A stretch of 64,000 nt of DNA from an uncultured Paracoccaceae bacterium (GTDB lineage: Bacteria; Pseudomonadota; Alphaproteobacteria; Rhodobacterales; Rhodobacteraceae), in contig CANNFU010000007.1 of assembly GCA_947503965.1 (NCBI GenBank), positions 186,001 to 250,000 of the forward strand, given 5' to 3'. A program made the position numbers and the translations under genes. Under the pieces are notes generated by a model. It had not been told where the DNA came from, searched no databases, and saw only the letters and a program-made list of their open reading frames with translations. Below, piece by piece: positions 42,623 to 51,552 of the stretch; the stretch's first letter is position 1, and each line of letters opens with the position of its first letter.

Positions 42623-43927
42623 CTAGATGCCCAGCCGATCACGCAGCGCAAACCACGTCATCGCCAGTGTCAGCAGCGGTGCGCGAAAGGCCGGGCCACC
42701 GGGGAAGTTCGGGACATCCAGCGCTGCCAAGGTATCAAAGCGCCCGGCCTGACCAGCAATGGCTTCGGCCATCACTTTGCCGGCAAGGCCCGACAAGGCA
42801 ACGCCATGCCCGGAAAACCCCGCGCCTGACAGCATGTTGGGTGCAACCCGCTGGATGGCCGGCAGCCGGGTCATGGTGATCCCCAGGGTCCCGCCCCAGA
42901 CATAGTCGATTTTCGTACCTGCCAGTTGCGGAAACAGATTGGTCATCCGCGCAACAAGTGCTGTGCTGATATCCTTGGGAAACCCAATGGAATAGCTTTC
43001 GCGTCCGCCGAATAAGAACCGTTTGTCTTCGGACATGCGGTAGTAGTTGACGACGAACTTGCTGTCAGCGACGGCAATGTCTTCGGCCAGAACATCCGCG
43101 GCCTTGTCACCCAGTGGTTCGGTCGTGCAGATAAAGCTGTTGATGGGCATGACCTTGGCGGCCACCTTGCGTTCGATATTCGGCAGATAGCCGTTCCCGG
43201 CAAGGATCACATGCCGCGCCTTGACGCAGCCCCTGTTGGTGCGCAGTTCGGCGGGATCGCCATGGGTGATATGATGCACCTCTGACCGGTCATAAAACCG
43301 CGCGCCCGCAGCTTCGGCCAGTTTTGTGAGCCCGATTGCATAGCGCAGCGGATGGATATGCCCCGCACCCCGGTCAAGAATACCGCCCTGATACCGGGGA
43401 GATTTGACCAGCGCGCGCATGGCGTCTGTCTCCAGTACCTCAATCTGGTCATAGCCATAATGCGCGGCCAGATGGCCAGCGTATTCGGCGTATTCCGCTG
43501 CCTCTTTCCGCGTGTAACAGCCGTGGGCGACACCGGGGGTGTAACGTGCTTCGGGAACTTGCTTGGCACAGATGTCGCGGATGTCGGTCTTGGCCTCTTC
43601 TGCCAGTGCCCATAATGCACGGGCTGTGTCTGCGCCGTGTCGCGCCTCCAGCGTGGTTTGCTCCGCATTGAACCCGCTGCCGACCTGCCCGCCATTGCGT
43701 CCTGACGCCCCAAAGCCTGCACGATGCGCATCCAGCACAACCACATCCATCCCTTTTTCGGCCAGATGCCGCGCCGCCGACAACCCGGTAAAGCCGGCCC
43801 CGATGATACAGACATCAGCTGTCGTCTCACCGTAAAGCGGTGGGCGTTCGGGTGGCAGATCGGTGCTGGCAGCATACCAGCTTTGGGGAAACTGGCCGGG
43901 GGTGTCATTGCGGTAAAGCGGGTTCAT
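42623..43927 (-). CDS. FAD-dependent oxidoreductase, gamma-glutamylputrescine oxidase (PuuB) type
   Basis: A 434-residue DAO-family flavoprotein. N-terminal PQSWYAASTDLPPERPPL precedes the FAD Rossmann motif CIIGAGFTGLSAARHLAE, and then GFGASGRNGGQVGSG, typical of PuuB/OrdL proteins. It would oxidise the free amine of a gamma-glutamylated amine to an aldehyde. Its neighbours include two PuuA-type ligases and an amidotransferase, which fits. The matching aldehyde dehydrogenase (PuuC) is not in the operon. Confidence 0.87.
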   Translation of the reverse strand: MNPLYRNDTPGQFPQSWYAASTDLPPERPPLYGETTADVCIIGAGFTGLSAARHLAEKGMDVVVLDAHRAGFGASGRNGGQVGSGFNAEQTTLEARHGADTARALWALAEEAKTDIRDICAKQVPEARYTPGVAHGCYTRKEAAEYAEYAGHLAAHYGYDQIEVLETDAMRALVKSPRYQGGILDRGAGHIHPLRYAIGLTKLAEAAGARFYDRSEVHHITHGDPAELRTNRGCVKARHVILAGNGYLPNIERKVAAKVMPINSFICTTEPLGDKAADVLAEDIAVADSKFVVNYYRMSEDKRFLFGGRESYSIGFPKDISTALVARMTNLFPQLAGTKIDYVWGGTLGITMTRLPAIQRVAPNMLSGAGFSGHGVALSGLAGKVMAEAIAGQAGRFDTLAALDVPNFPGGPAFRAPLLTLAMTWFALRDRLGI

Positions 43928-43933
43928 GCGATG

Positions 43934-44719
43934 CTACGCCGGATCAAATTCGACATGCAGGTGGTCGTCGTGCCGCGCAGCACTGCACCCCTGAAAGCGA
44001 ATGGTGTCGGCGCTTACGCCCAGCCGTTGGGCCAGGTAAGGCTCTATAAAGACCTTGTAATCGGTCCCGACCGGATTGTCGGCCAGCCAGCGCAGCGCCT
44101 CTGCGGTGCGCGCTTCATCCAGTGGCCAATCGCGCATGTAAGCCTGCGCCCATGCCACATCCCAGCGCAGCGATATTCCGGTATCATTGGCACAGGGCTG
44201 TTCGTCCACCTTGCGCGGTTGCTCGAACCCCCAATAGCCGATGATGGATTTGGCCTGACCCAGCCGGTATTCCCCGTCTTCGCCAGTGTAGTAGAAGGCG
44301 AGGTCCAACTTGTTCCCGTCATCATGCGACAGATGCGGCAACAGCGCAAAACCGTCAAGGAAAGGAAAACTGGCATCCAGCGCACGGGTGCGCGTGCCTG
44401 GGAAGGTGTCATGCATGTGATCAGCCAGCGCATCTGCATGCGCTTTCATCTCGGGGCTGACATAATTGCGGTTCAAGGCGCAGTAGAGCGGGTTAAGCAC
44501 GGCGATCTGGCTTGGCCCGGCATCAAGGCAGGGCAGGGCCACGCGACCGGCCAAAGGGGCTGCATAATGGGCGGCGATTGTCAGCCCCAGATAAAGTGCC
44601 AGAAACATGAGCAGGAACCGTCCGAACACCATCCGCAACAACAGCGCCAAACCCCATGCGATCCCACCGATCTGGGTCAGTACCGTAAGGACGACGATGA
44701 TGATGACATGCCAGATCAT
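43934..44719 (-). CDS. Membrane-anchored LAS-type zinc peptidase candidate
   Basis: A 261-residue protein with two N-terminal helices (about 3-30 and 33-55), then a probably periplasmic domain. That domain has SHDDGNKLD (the H-x6-D of SxHxxGxxxD) and, near the C terminus, ARHDDHLHVEF with the H-x-H. These are the zinc ligands of LAS enzymes (MepA, DD-carboxypeptidases). The start overlaps the PuuA-like gene stop by four bases, and the PuuB-like gene begins six bases after its stop. The substrate is unknown; a small amide or a peptidoglycan peptide are both conceivable. Confidence 0.7.
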   Translation of the reverse strand: MIWHVIIIVVLTVLTQIGGIAWGLALLLRMVFGRFLLMFLALYLGLTIAAHYAAPLAGRVALPCLDAGPSQIAVLNPLYCALNRNYVSPEMKAHADALADHMHDTFPGTRTRALDASFPFLDGFALLPHLSHDDGNKLDLAFYYTGEDGEYRLGQAKSIIGYWGFEQPRKVDEQPCANDTGISLRWDVAWAQAYMRDWPLDEARTAEALRWLADNPVGTDYKVFIEPYLAQRLGVSADTIRFQGCSAARHDDHLHVEFDPA

Positions 44720-46068
44720 ACGTTCAGCAAAAGATGTTCACGCTCCCACGGGCTGATCACCTGCAGGAATTCGTTATATTCAGCGCGTTTCACGATGGAA
44801 TAGACGCGGGCGAAATCGGGACCGAGGACGGCGTGGATATCTGTCGCCTCGTCAAACAGATCAAGTGCGGCATAGAGACCCTGGGGGATCTCGTCTTCGG
44901 ACTCGTAAGCGTCACCGCGCCAGCGTTTGTCGGGCCGGATTTCGTTCTTGAGCCCCAGATAGCCGCAGGCCAGTGATGCGGCGATGCAAAGATAGGGGTT
45001 GCAATCCATACCGGCGAGGCGGTTTTCGACGCGCCGTGCCTCGGGCGGAGAGACCGGGATGCGGATGCCGGTGGTCCGGTTGTCGCGCCCCCATTCCAGA
45101 TTGATCGGGGCAGCGTGGTCGCGCACATAGCGCCGGTAGCTGTTCACATAAGGTGCGATGACCGCGATCACGCTGGGCATATGTTCCTGCAGACCGCCGA
45201 TGAAATGAAAGAACGCGTCGGTTTCGCCGCCTTGTGGCCCGGTAAAGATGTTGCGGCCTTTTTCATCCAGCACCGAATGGTGCACATGCATGGCAGAGCC
45301 GGGTTCGCCTTCGATCGGTTTGGCCATGAAGGTCGCAAAGCAATCGTGCTTCAATGCCGCCTCGCGGATCAGCCGTTTGAAATAGAAGACTTCGTCGGCG
45401 AGCTTGACCGGGTTGCCGTGGCGCAGGTTGATTTCAAGCTGGCCCGCGCCACCTTCCTGCGCGATCCCATCAATCTCGAACCCCTGGATTTCTGCGAATT
45501 CGTAGATGTCGTCGATCACCGGACCGTAATCGTCCACGGCAGACATCGAATAGGCCTGCCGCCCTGCGGCAGGACGGCCTGTGCGCCCCATCATGGGCTC
45601 AATCGCCTTCGCGGGGTCGATGTTGCGGGCGACCAGATAGAATTCCATTTCGGGTGCGACCACGGGGGTCCAGCCTTCTGCCTTGTACAGGTCAACGACC
45701 CGGCGCAGCACGTTGCGGGGCGCGAAGGGGACCGGCCGCCCTTTTTGATCGAACGCATCATGGATGACCTGCAGTGTACCGTCTTCGGCCCATGGTGCCG
45801 CTGTTGCGGTCGAAAGATCTGGCTTCAGCACCATGTCGGGTTCAAGAAATCCGTCTGGGCCCGCAGCCTCGCCCCAATCGCCGGTGATTGTCTGAAAGAA
45901 GATCGAGTTCGGCAGGTGAAAATGCCCCTGCTTTTCCCATTTGCTGGCGGGCACGGCTTTGCCGCGCGCGATGCCGGGCAGATCGGCGATCACGCATTCG
46001 ACCTCATCCAGCCGGTTGTTTTCCACATAGGTTTGCGCGGCGGTAGGAATACTGTTGATCCAGGTCAT
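44716..46068 (-). CDS. Glutamine-synthetase-like ligase, gamma-glutamylamine synthetase (PuuA) type, copy 1
   Basis: A 450-residue GS-family enzyme that should couple glutamate to an amine with ATP. Conserved GS features are EMEFYLVA, QEGGAGQLEINL, FMAKPIEGEPGSAMHVHHS, DNRTTGIRIP and the late RVENRLAGMDCNPYL. It resembles PuuA rather than GlnA: it lacks the GlnA Tyr-adenylylation loop. Four-base overlaps link it to the amidotransferase before it and the metallopeptidase after it. Confidence 0.88.
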   Translation of the reverse strand: MTWINSIPTAAQTYVENNRLDEVECVIADLPGIARGKAVPASKWEKQGHFHLPNSIFFQTITGDWGEAAGPDGFLEPDMVLKPDLSTATAAPWAEDGTLQVIHDAFDQKGRPVPFAPRNVLRRVVDLYKAEGWTPVVAPEMEFYLVARNIDPAKAIEPMMGRTGRPAAGRQAYSMSAVDDYGPVIDDIYEFAEIQGFEIDGIAQEGGAGQLEINLRHGNPVKLADEVFYFKRLIREAALKHDCFATFMAKPIEGEPGSAMHVHHSVLDEKGRNIFTGPQGGETDAFFHFIGGLQEHMPSVIAVIAPYVNSYRRYVRDHAAPINLEWGRDNRTTGIRIPVSPPEARRVENRLAGMDCNPYLCIAASLACGYLGLKNEIRPDKRWRGDAYESEDEIPQGLYAALDLFDEATDIHAVLGPDFARVYSIVKRAEYNEFLQVISPWEREHLLLNV

Positions 46069-46748
46069 GCCAGTTCTCTTTCCTTGAAAAACCGGGCAAT
46101 CTGGGCCGCAAGCCGGGCATTGTCGACAGGTTGATCAAGCTGGTCGTGCACGGTTGCCAATTGCGTTTCAGGCACGACGCCCGGCCCGCGATAGGTCGCA
46201 AGGCCTGCTACATATTCAGAGCCGAATTCCGGATGCGGTTGCACCGTAAAGACGCGCTTGCCGTAAACCAAAGCTGCGTTTTCGCAAAAGTCGTTGGTGG
46301 CGACAACCTTGGCATCCGCCGGGCGTGTGACAACCTGATCCTGATGCCATGCGTTCAGGGTGATCTTTTCTCCGTCCCAGTCATATGTTTGCCGCCCCAC
46401 GGCCCAGCCGCCAGCAAATTTTTCAACCTTGCCGCCAAGCGCCTGCGCGATGATCTGGTGGCCAAAACAAACGCCGACCAAAGGAATGTCCGCAGCATAA
46501 ATGGCGCGGATCAAGTCCTCGAGCGGTGGAATGAACGGATGATCTTCATAAGCCCCGTGTTTGGAGCCGGTGATGAGCCAGCCGTCACATTCGTCGATAG
46601 CATCCGGAAATGACATATCGACCACGTTCCAGGTGGCATAGCTGAACCCGTGGCCATCTAACAGCCGTTCAAACAAGTCTTCGAAATCACCAAGACTGTC
46701 CCGCAGCTCATCCGGCGCGTGGCCCGTTTGCAGGATACCGATTTTCAT
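46065..46748 (-). CDS. Class I glutamine amidotransferase-like protein
   Basis: A 227-residue GATase1-fold protein. The nucleophile is in LVGVCFGHQIIAQALGG and the His/Glu of the triad in QPHPEF. It resembles stand-alone GMP-synthase-like amidotransferases. In this context a gamma-glutamyl hydrolase role (as PuuD, which has the same fold) is likely: it would release glutamate at the end of the pathway. Overlaps the PuuA-like gene by four bases. Confidence 0.83.
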   Translation of the reverse strand: MKIGILQTGHAPDELRDSLGDFEDLFERLLDGHGFSYATWNVVDMSFPDAIDECDGWLITGSKHGAYEDHPFIPPLEDLIRAIYAADIPLVGVCFGHQIIAQALGGKVEKFAGGWAVGRQTYDWDGEKITLNAWHQDQVVTRPADAKVVATNDFCENAALVYGKRVFTVQPHPEFGSEYVAGLATYRGPGVVPETQLATVHDQLDQPVDNARLAAQIARFFKERELA

Positions 46749-46869
46749 AGATCACCACGTGGTTGGTTTTGTGCCAAGCTACAGCGGGACAGGAAGGCTC
46801 GCAAGCGACGAAGATGTCACGAGAAATTCCTTGCTGATCGGCAAAGTTTTCAAGAAATACCTGTCGTGA

Positions 46870-48201
46870 TCAGACGGTATCAAGGTAGAGGTCAAGTTGC
46901 TCTTCCGGTGTAAGTTCTTGGAAGTAATGCATTTCCTGTCGCTTGGTACGGATCAGGTTATCGACCAGCTGTGCATCAAAAATGCGGCGTGACAGCGGGC
47001 TTTCCGCGAAGGCATCAATGGCTGCGGCCCATGTGCCGGGTACCTGTGGCAGGTTTTGGTCATAGGCATTGCCGGTGATGGCTGCGGGCGGCGTCAGCTT
47101 GTCCTCGATCCCGACCAACGCGCTGCCCAGCACGGCCGCCAGGAACAGATAGGGGTTCACATCGCCCCCTGCGACCCGATGTTCAATCCGGCGTGCCGCC
47201 GGGCTGCCGCCGGGCACGCGGATTGCGGCAGTGCGGTTGTCATAGGCCCAGCAGATGCTGGTGGGCGCATGACTGCCGGGGACAAGCCGTTCATAGCTGT
47301 TTCCATGCGGGGCAAAGATCAGGGCGAGATCGGGGATGCCCGCAAGACAACCCGCAATGGCATGCTGCAAAAGCGGCGTGCCCTCATGAGAGCCGTTAGC
47401 GAAGGCGTTATTGCCATCCGCGTCAATAACCGAAAAATGGGTGTGCAGGCCATTGCCGGAATAATCCTCGTACGGTTTGGCCATGAAACTTGCAGCCATC
47501 CCATGATTACGGGCAAGGCCGCGTACAAGCATTTTGAACAGCCAGGCATCATCGGCGGCCTTCAGCGCGTCAGGGACATGTTCAAGGTTCACCTCGAACT
47601 GCCCGATCCCGCCTTCGGAAATGGCTGCCTCGGCGGGGATATCCATGGTTTCGCAGGCGTCATAAAGTTCATTGAAGAACCGATCAAACGCATCGAGCGC
47701 GCGCAGCGACAGAATTTCCGCGCCCGCGCGCCGCTTCCCGGACCGGGGCGATTTGGGCTGCCGGATTTCCTTGCCGGAATCGTCAACAAGGTAGAATTCC
47801 ATTTCGGTCGCGACCACGGGGGTCAGCCCCAAGGCACCATAGCGCGCGACGACCCGCGCCAAGGCGTGACGCGGATCACCTGCAAAAGCAGTTCCGTCTT
47901 CATGATACGCCCAAAGCGGCAGTATCGCCGACGGAGATGACAGCCACGGCATTGGCACATAACCACGTTCGGTCGGGCGTAGCACGCCGTCTGCATCGCC
48001 GCTTTCGAACACCAACGGGCTATCGTCAATATCCTCGCCCCAGATATCAAGGTTGAGGACGGAGAGTGGGAAGCGCGTGCCTTCTTTCTCCAGTTTCTCG
48101 GCAAAGCGGCGCGGCACCCGTTTGCCCCGCGCCTGACCGTTCAGATCAGCCGCACCGCAGCGCACGTTTTTCACATCGGGGTGATCGTCCAGCCAGGTCA
48201 T
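46870..48201 (-). CDS. Glutamine-synthetase-like ligase, PuuA type, copy 2
   Basis: A 443-residue paralogue of the copy at 44716-46068. Motifs are EMEFYLVD, SEGGIGQFEVNLEH, FMAKPYEDYSGNGLHTHFS, DNRTAAIRVPGGSPAARRIEHRVAGGDVNPYLFLA. The two copies differ throughout, so they are old paralogues, perhaps for different amines or forming a hetero-oligomer. It is joined by a four-base overlap to the permease gene before it; 121 bases without a gene follow before the amidotransferase. Confidence 0.88.
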   Translation of the reverse strand: MTWLDDHPDVKNVRCGAADLNGQARGKRVPRRFAEKLEKEGTRFPLSVLNLDIWGEDIDDSPLVFESGDADGVLRPTERGYVPMPWLSSPSAILPLWAYHEDGTAFAGDPRHALARVVARYGALGLTPVVATEMEFYLVDDSGKEIRQPKSPRSGKRRAGAEILSLRALDAFDRFFNELYDACETMDIPAEAAISEGGIGQFEVNLEHVPDALKAADDAWLFKMLVRGLARNHGMAASFMAKPYEDYSGNGLHTHFSVIDADGNNAFANGSHEGTPLLQHAIAGCLAGIPDLALIFAPHGNSYERLVPGSHAPTSICWAYDNRTAAIRVPGGSPAARRIEHRVAGGDVNPYLFLAAVLGSALVGIEDKLTPPAAITGNAYDQNLPQVPGTWAAAIDAFAESPLSRRIFDAQLVDNLIRTKRQEMHYFQELTPEEQLDLYLDTV

Positions 48202-49004
48202 CTTAACATCTGCGGTTTGATTTTCAGTTTTTTGCGCACGTCTTGCGGCAGATGACGGTTCAGCCGCGCATTCACAATCCCGAAAATGCCAATGATGACC
48301 AATGTCAGCAGGATGAAGTAACCCGCGAGGATCGGGTAGGGGATGAACGGGTTGAACGTTTTGTCGGCAAAGTAGTTGGCGTAATAGAGCGCGTCGCCCC
48401 GTTGCTGCAGCGCCGGAAAGCCCGAGAAGAAGACCAGCGTGGTGGCGTGGAACAGAAAAATTGCCTCGTTCGTATAGGCGGGCCAGGCCAGCCGCAGCAT
48501 GGTGGGCCAGATCACCCGGCGGAACCGGTTCCAGCCGGACAGCCCGTAGGCGTCAGCGGCTTCGGTGTCGCCTTTGGGGATGGATTGCAGGGCGCCGTAG
48601 AAAATTTCGCCCGAATAGGCGGCGGTGTTCAGGAAAAGCACCACCAGCGCTCCGGCCCAAGCGGATGTGAACGGGTCGAAGAAAGGACTGACATTTTTGA
48701 GGCTGAGAAACAGGAAATAGGCAAAGAAGAACTGGATAAAGAGCGGTGAGCCGCGGAAGACGAAGATGAACCATTCGGACGGTTTGCGGATCAGCGGGTT
48801 CCGCGCGGCTTTGCCCATGGCAACTGCCGTGGCGAGAAAAAAGCCGGAGCACAGTGCAACGACCCCGAAATAGATGTTCCAGATCATGCCAGAGCCGATC
48901 AGGGTGAATTGCTGACACAGGGTGAAATCACTGCGTGGCAACAGCCGTTCGCCGATCCCCTGACTGCGCAGACCGTAGTCGATGATGGTTTCCCAGCAGC
49001 TCAT
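48198..49004 (-). CDS. Polar amino-acid ABC transporter permease (HisM type)
   Basis: A 268-residue inner-membrane permease. After an unusual 40-residue N-terminal preamble with two Cys (MSCWETIIDYG... FTLCQQFT), five or so helices follow with the HEAA-type motif AADAYGLSGWNRFRRVIWPTMLR contacting the ATPase and FRGSPLFIQFFF. It pairs with the permease at 49001-49807; four-base overlaps on both sides. Confidence 0.87.
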   Translation of the reverse strand: MSCWETIIDYGLRSQGIGERLLPRSDFTLCQQFTLIGSGMIWNIYFGVVALCSGFFLATAVAMGKAARNPLIRKPSEWFIFVFRGSPLFIQFFFAYFLFLSLKNVSPFFDPFTSAWAGALVVLFLNTAAYSGEIFYGALQSIPKGDTEAADAYGLSGWNRFRRVIWPTMLRLAWPAYTNEAIFLFHATTLVFFSGFPALQQRGDALYYANYFADKTFNPFIPYPILAGYFILLTLVIIGIFGIVNARLNRHLPQDVRKKLKIKPQMLR

Positions 49005-49807
49005 GCGGCTGCCTTTCGCTGGGCTTCGCCGGCGGCGGTGGCCTGTCCGTGGGTCAGCCGCGCCATGATCCGGTCAAGCACGATTTCTGAAACTTTTGTG
49101 AAGCACAGATAGAACACCAGAAGCGCCAGAAAGTACCACATGCGCCAATCGGGATGCGGGTAGTCGGTAAATTGTGGTTGCTTCGCCCCGCCCAGCTCGC
49201 GCGCCCAATAGACGATATCCTCCACGCCCAGCAGAAACAGCAGGGGTGTGGCCTTGATCAGCACCATCCACAGGTTCGACAGTCCGGGCAGGGCATAAAC
49301 CCACATTTGCGGGACCAGCACGCGCCAGAATGTCTGGCGACGGGACATGCCATAGGCCTCGGCGGTTTCCAACTGACCGCGCGGAACGGCGCGCATGGCC
49401 CCGTAGAGCACATTGGCCGCAAAAGCCCCAAAGACGATGGCGAAGGTCAGGACCGCGAGGAAGAAGCCATAGGTTTCATGCACCCATTGCGGGGCGTTGC
49501 CCAAAGGCAGCTTGGCAGCCGTACAAACGACGAAATCGTTGCCCTGGCGCACAGGTTCGGTCCAGTCGGGGCATTTGATGCGATGGCGGATATATTCGAA
49601 CGCCTGATCCAGTGCGATGACGAAGAACAGGAAAAACGCGATGTCGGGGATGCCGCGTACAATCGCGATATAGGTCTTGCCGATCCAGCGCAGGGGCGCG
49701 ATCGGGCTGCGGGCCGCTGATGCGCCGGCAAAGCCAAAGGCAAGTGCGGTTGGGGCCGTGATGGCCAGAAGCAGCAGCACTGTTCCCACGGCCCAATACA
49801 TCGCCAT
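49001..49807 (-). CDS. Polar amino-acid ABC transporter permease (HisQ type)
   Basis: A 268-residue permease with VRGIPDIAFFLFF and the ATPase-contact motif ETAEAYGMSRRQTFWRVLVPQM. The annotated ATG (49807) may be internal. The frame stays open upstream to a TGA just before 49885 and would encode FTYCTDPATLEGLTWLSCYL and so on, like the Cys-bearing preamble of its partner permease, but contains no ATG, GTG or TTG. See the finding on this start. Confidence 0.85.
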   Translation of the reverse strand: MAMYWAVGTVLLLLAITAPTALAFGFAGASAARSPIAPLRWIGKTYIAIVRGIPDIAFFLFFVIALDQAFEYIRHRIKCPDWTEPVRQGNDFVVCTAAKLPLGNAPQWVHETYGFFLAVLTFAIVFGAFAANVLYGAMRAVPRGQLETAEAYGMSRRQTFWRVLVPQMWVYALPGLSNLWMVLIKATPLLFLLGVEDIVYWARELGGAKQPQFTDYPHPDWRMWYFLALLVFYLCFTKVSEIVLDRIMARLTHGQATAAGEAQRKAAA

Positions 49808-49910
49808 GTGCTTGCCTGTGGTCAGGTAGCAGCTCAGCCAAGTCAGGCCCTCAAGCGTCGCGGGATCTGTGCAATAGGTAAAAATCGGGAAAATACCGGT
49901 CTGTCATGTG

Positions 49911-49935
49911 CTGAGGGGGCGCATGGCCCCCTCAA
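49911..49935 (-). other. Stem-loop after the amino-acid-binding-protein gene
   Basis: An 8-bp GC stem: GAGGGGGC and GCCCCCTC around a short loop, 8 bases downstream of the binding-protein stop in the direction of transcription and upstream of the permease. It is followed by AGCACATG rather than T's, so partial attenuation or 3' stabilisation is more likely than termination. Confidence 0.7.
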
Positions 49936-49943
49936 ACCCTTGT

Positions 49944-50669
49944 TTAGAATGTGGCAGAGCCGGGCAACCACTTTACGATCAGTTCGTTCAAGGTGCCGTC
50001 AGCCTTCATCGACTGGATCGCAGCGGTGAACTTGTCGCGCAGCTCGGTGTCCGACTGGCGAACGCCGAGGCCGATGCCGCCACCGATCAGCACGTCTTCA
50101 CCGGTGAAGGACAGTTCCGCGTCGGATTCCGCAATCGGTTCAAGGAACGCCTTGTCAGCCAGAACCGCGTCAGCTTCGCCTGCTTTCACAGCAGCAATTG
50201 TTTCGTCAGGTGTTGCGAATTCCAGCAGTGTGGCACCTTCCATGCCGGCGACATGCGCGGCCTGAATGGTGCTTGCCTGTGCTGCAATGATCGCATTGCT
50301 CAGATCCACATCGCCCATGGCCAGGTATGCAGATGGGTCAGGCTGTGTATAGGCTTCGGAAAAGTCGATGACTTCCTTACGCTCATCCGTAATCGACATG
50401 CCCGCGATGATCGCGTCGTAGTTGCCGGAGACGAGGTTGGGGATGATGCTGTCCCATTCGTTCGTCACCCATTCACAGGTCAGTTCGGCACGCGCGCAAA
50501 GCTCATCCCCCAGTTCGCGTTCGAATCCGTCGACTTCGCCTGCGTCATTGATGAAGTTGTATGGAGGGTAGGCGCCTTCGGTGCCCAGCCGGACAACGGA
50601 ATGTGCGTCAGCCAGTGCCATGCTGCCCGCGAGGGTCAGGGCGGCAGCGCTCAAGATCAGGTTTTTCAT
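49944..50669 (-). CDS. Polar amino-acid ABC transporter substrate-binding protein
   Basis: A 241-residue periplasmic type II binding protein of the lysine/arginine/ornithine/histidine group. It has a signal peptide (MKNLILSAAALTLAGSMALADA), EGAYPPYNFINDAGEVDGFE and GMSITDERKEVIDFSEAY. A cationic amino acid or related amine is the likely ligand, in line with the glutamylation enzymes of the operon. It is the second gene, 24 bases after the ATPase gene. Confidence 0.9.
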   Translation of the reverse strand: MKNLILSAAALTLAGSMALADAHSVVRLGTEGAYPPYNFINDAGEVDGFERELGDELCARAELTCEWVTNEWDSIIPNLVSGNYDAIIAGMSITDERKEVIDFSEAYTQPDPSAYLAMGDVDLSNAIIAAQASTIQAAHVAGMEGATLLEFATPDETIAAVKAGEADAVLADKAFLEPIAESDAELSFTGEDVLIGGGIGLGVRQSDTELRDKFTAAIQSMKADGTLNELIVKWLPGSATF

Positions 50670-50693
50670 CAGGTATTCTCCCAGTTAGATGAT

Positions 50694-51467
50694 TTATGAG
50701 ACCGTCGCGGACAGAAATCCGCGCAGACGGTCGGTTTTTGGATTGCCGAAAAGCTCGGTTGGTGGGCCTTCCTCTTCGACCTTGCCTTGGTGCAGAAATA
50801 CGACGTGATCGCTGACATCCGCCGCGAGACGCATGTCATGGGTCACGATAATCATGGTGCGCCCTTCGGCGGCCAGATCCTTGATCACCTTGACGACTTC
50901 CTGTTCAAGCTCGGGATCCAGCGCGCTGGTGGGTTCATCGAATAGCAGCGCTTTCGGTTCCATGCAAAGCGCGCGCGCAATAGCGGCGCGTTGTTGCTGC
51001 CCACCAGAAAGCTGTGCCGGATAAGCATCGCATTTGTCGCCGATCCCGACCTTGTCGAGATATTTGCGGGCTGCTGCCTCAACCTCGGCCTTGTCGCGTT
51101 TGAGCACGGTCAGGGGCGCTTCCATCACATTCTGCAGGATTGTCATGTGGGCCCACAGATTGAACTGTTGAAACACCATCGACAGATTGGTGCGGATGCG
51201 GATCATCTGTGCGTGATCGCCCGGATGCCGACCCGCGCCGCTGCCTTTCCAATGCACCGGTTCGCCGCAGAAAATCACATCGCCCTGCTGGCTGTCTTCC
51301 AACAGGTTCGCGCAGCGCAGGATCGTGGATTTGCCGGAGCCTGAGGAGCCGATCAACGACACGACATGCCCAGCGGGGGCCGTGATATCCACGCCTTTGA
51401 TCACCTCTAGCGCGCCATAGGCTTTGTGCAGGTTGCGGATTTCGATGACGGGTGTGGAATCGGTCAC
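50694..51467 (-). CDS. Polar amino-acid ABC transporter ATP-binding protein
   Basis: A 257-residue ATPase of the HisP/GlnQ type: Walker A (GSSGSGKST), signature LSGGQQQRAAIARAL, Walker B (ALLFDEPTSALDPE) and ITHDM-like VTHDMRLA. It begins with GTG (51467); no nearby ATG gives the family N terminus TDSTPVIEIRNLHKAYG. It is the first gene of the operon, so the promoter should lie in 51468-51552. Confidence 0.92.
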   Translation of the reverse strand: MTDSTPVIEIRNLHKAYGALEVIKGVDITAPAGHVVSLIGSSGSGKSTILRCANLLEDSQQGDVIFCGEPVHWKGSGAGRHPGDHAQMIRIRTNLSMVFQQFNLWAHMTILQNVMEAPLTVLKRDKAEVEAAARKYLDKVGIGDKCDAYPAQLSGGQQQRAAIARALCMEPKALLFDEPTSALDPELEQEVVKVIKDLAAEGRTMIIVTHDMRLAADVSDHVVFLHQGKVEEEGPPTELFGNPKTDRLRGFLSATVS

Positions 51468-51552
51468 GTGGCGGGCAGCTTTTTATTATTCCGGACGGAT
51501 TAGGGCCCATTTTCTAGCCATTTGCAATGTCATAAGGCAACTTGACGTGTCG

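Noticed and set aside
43724-44803. 359-codon plus-strand frame
   Set aside because: Crosses three minus-strand genes with clear motifs and four-base overlaps; shadow.
45115-46134. 339-codon plus-strand frame
   Set aside because: Antisense to the PuuA-like copy 1 gene.
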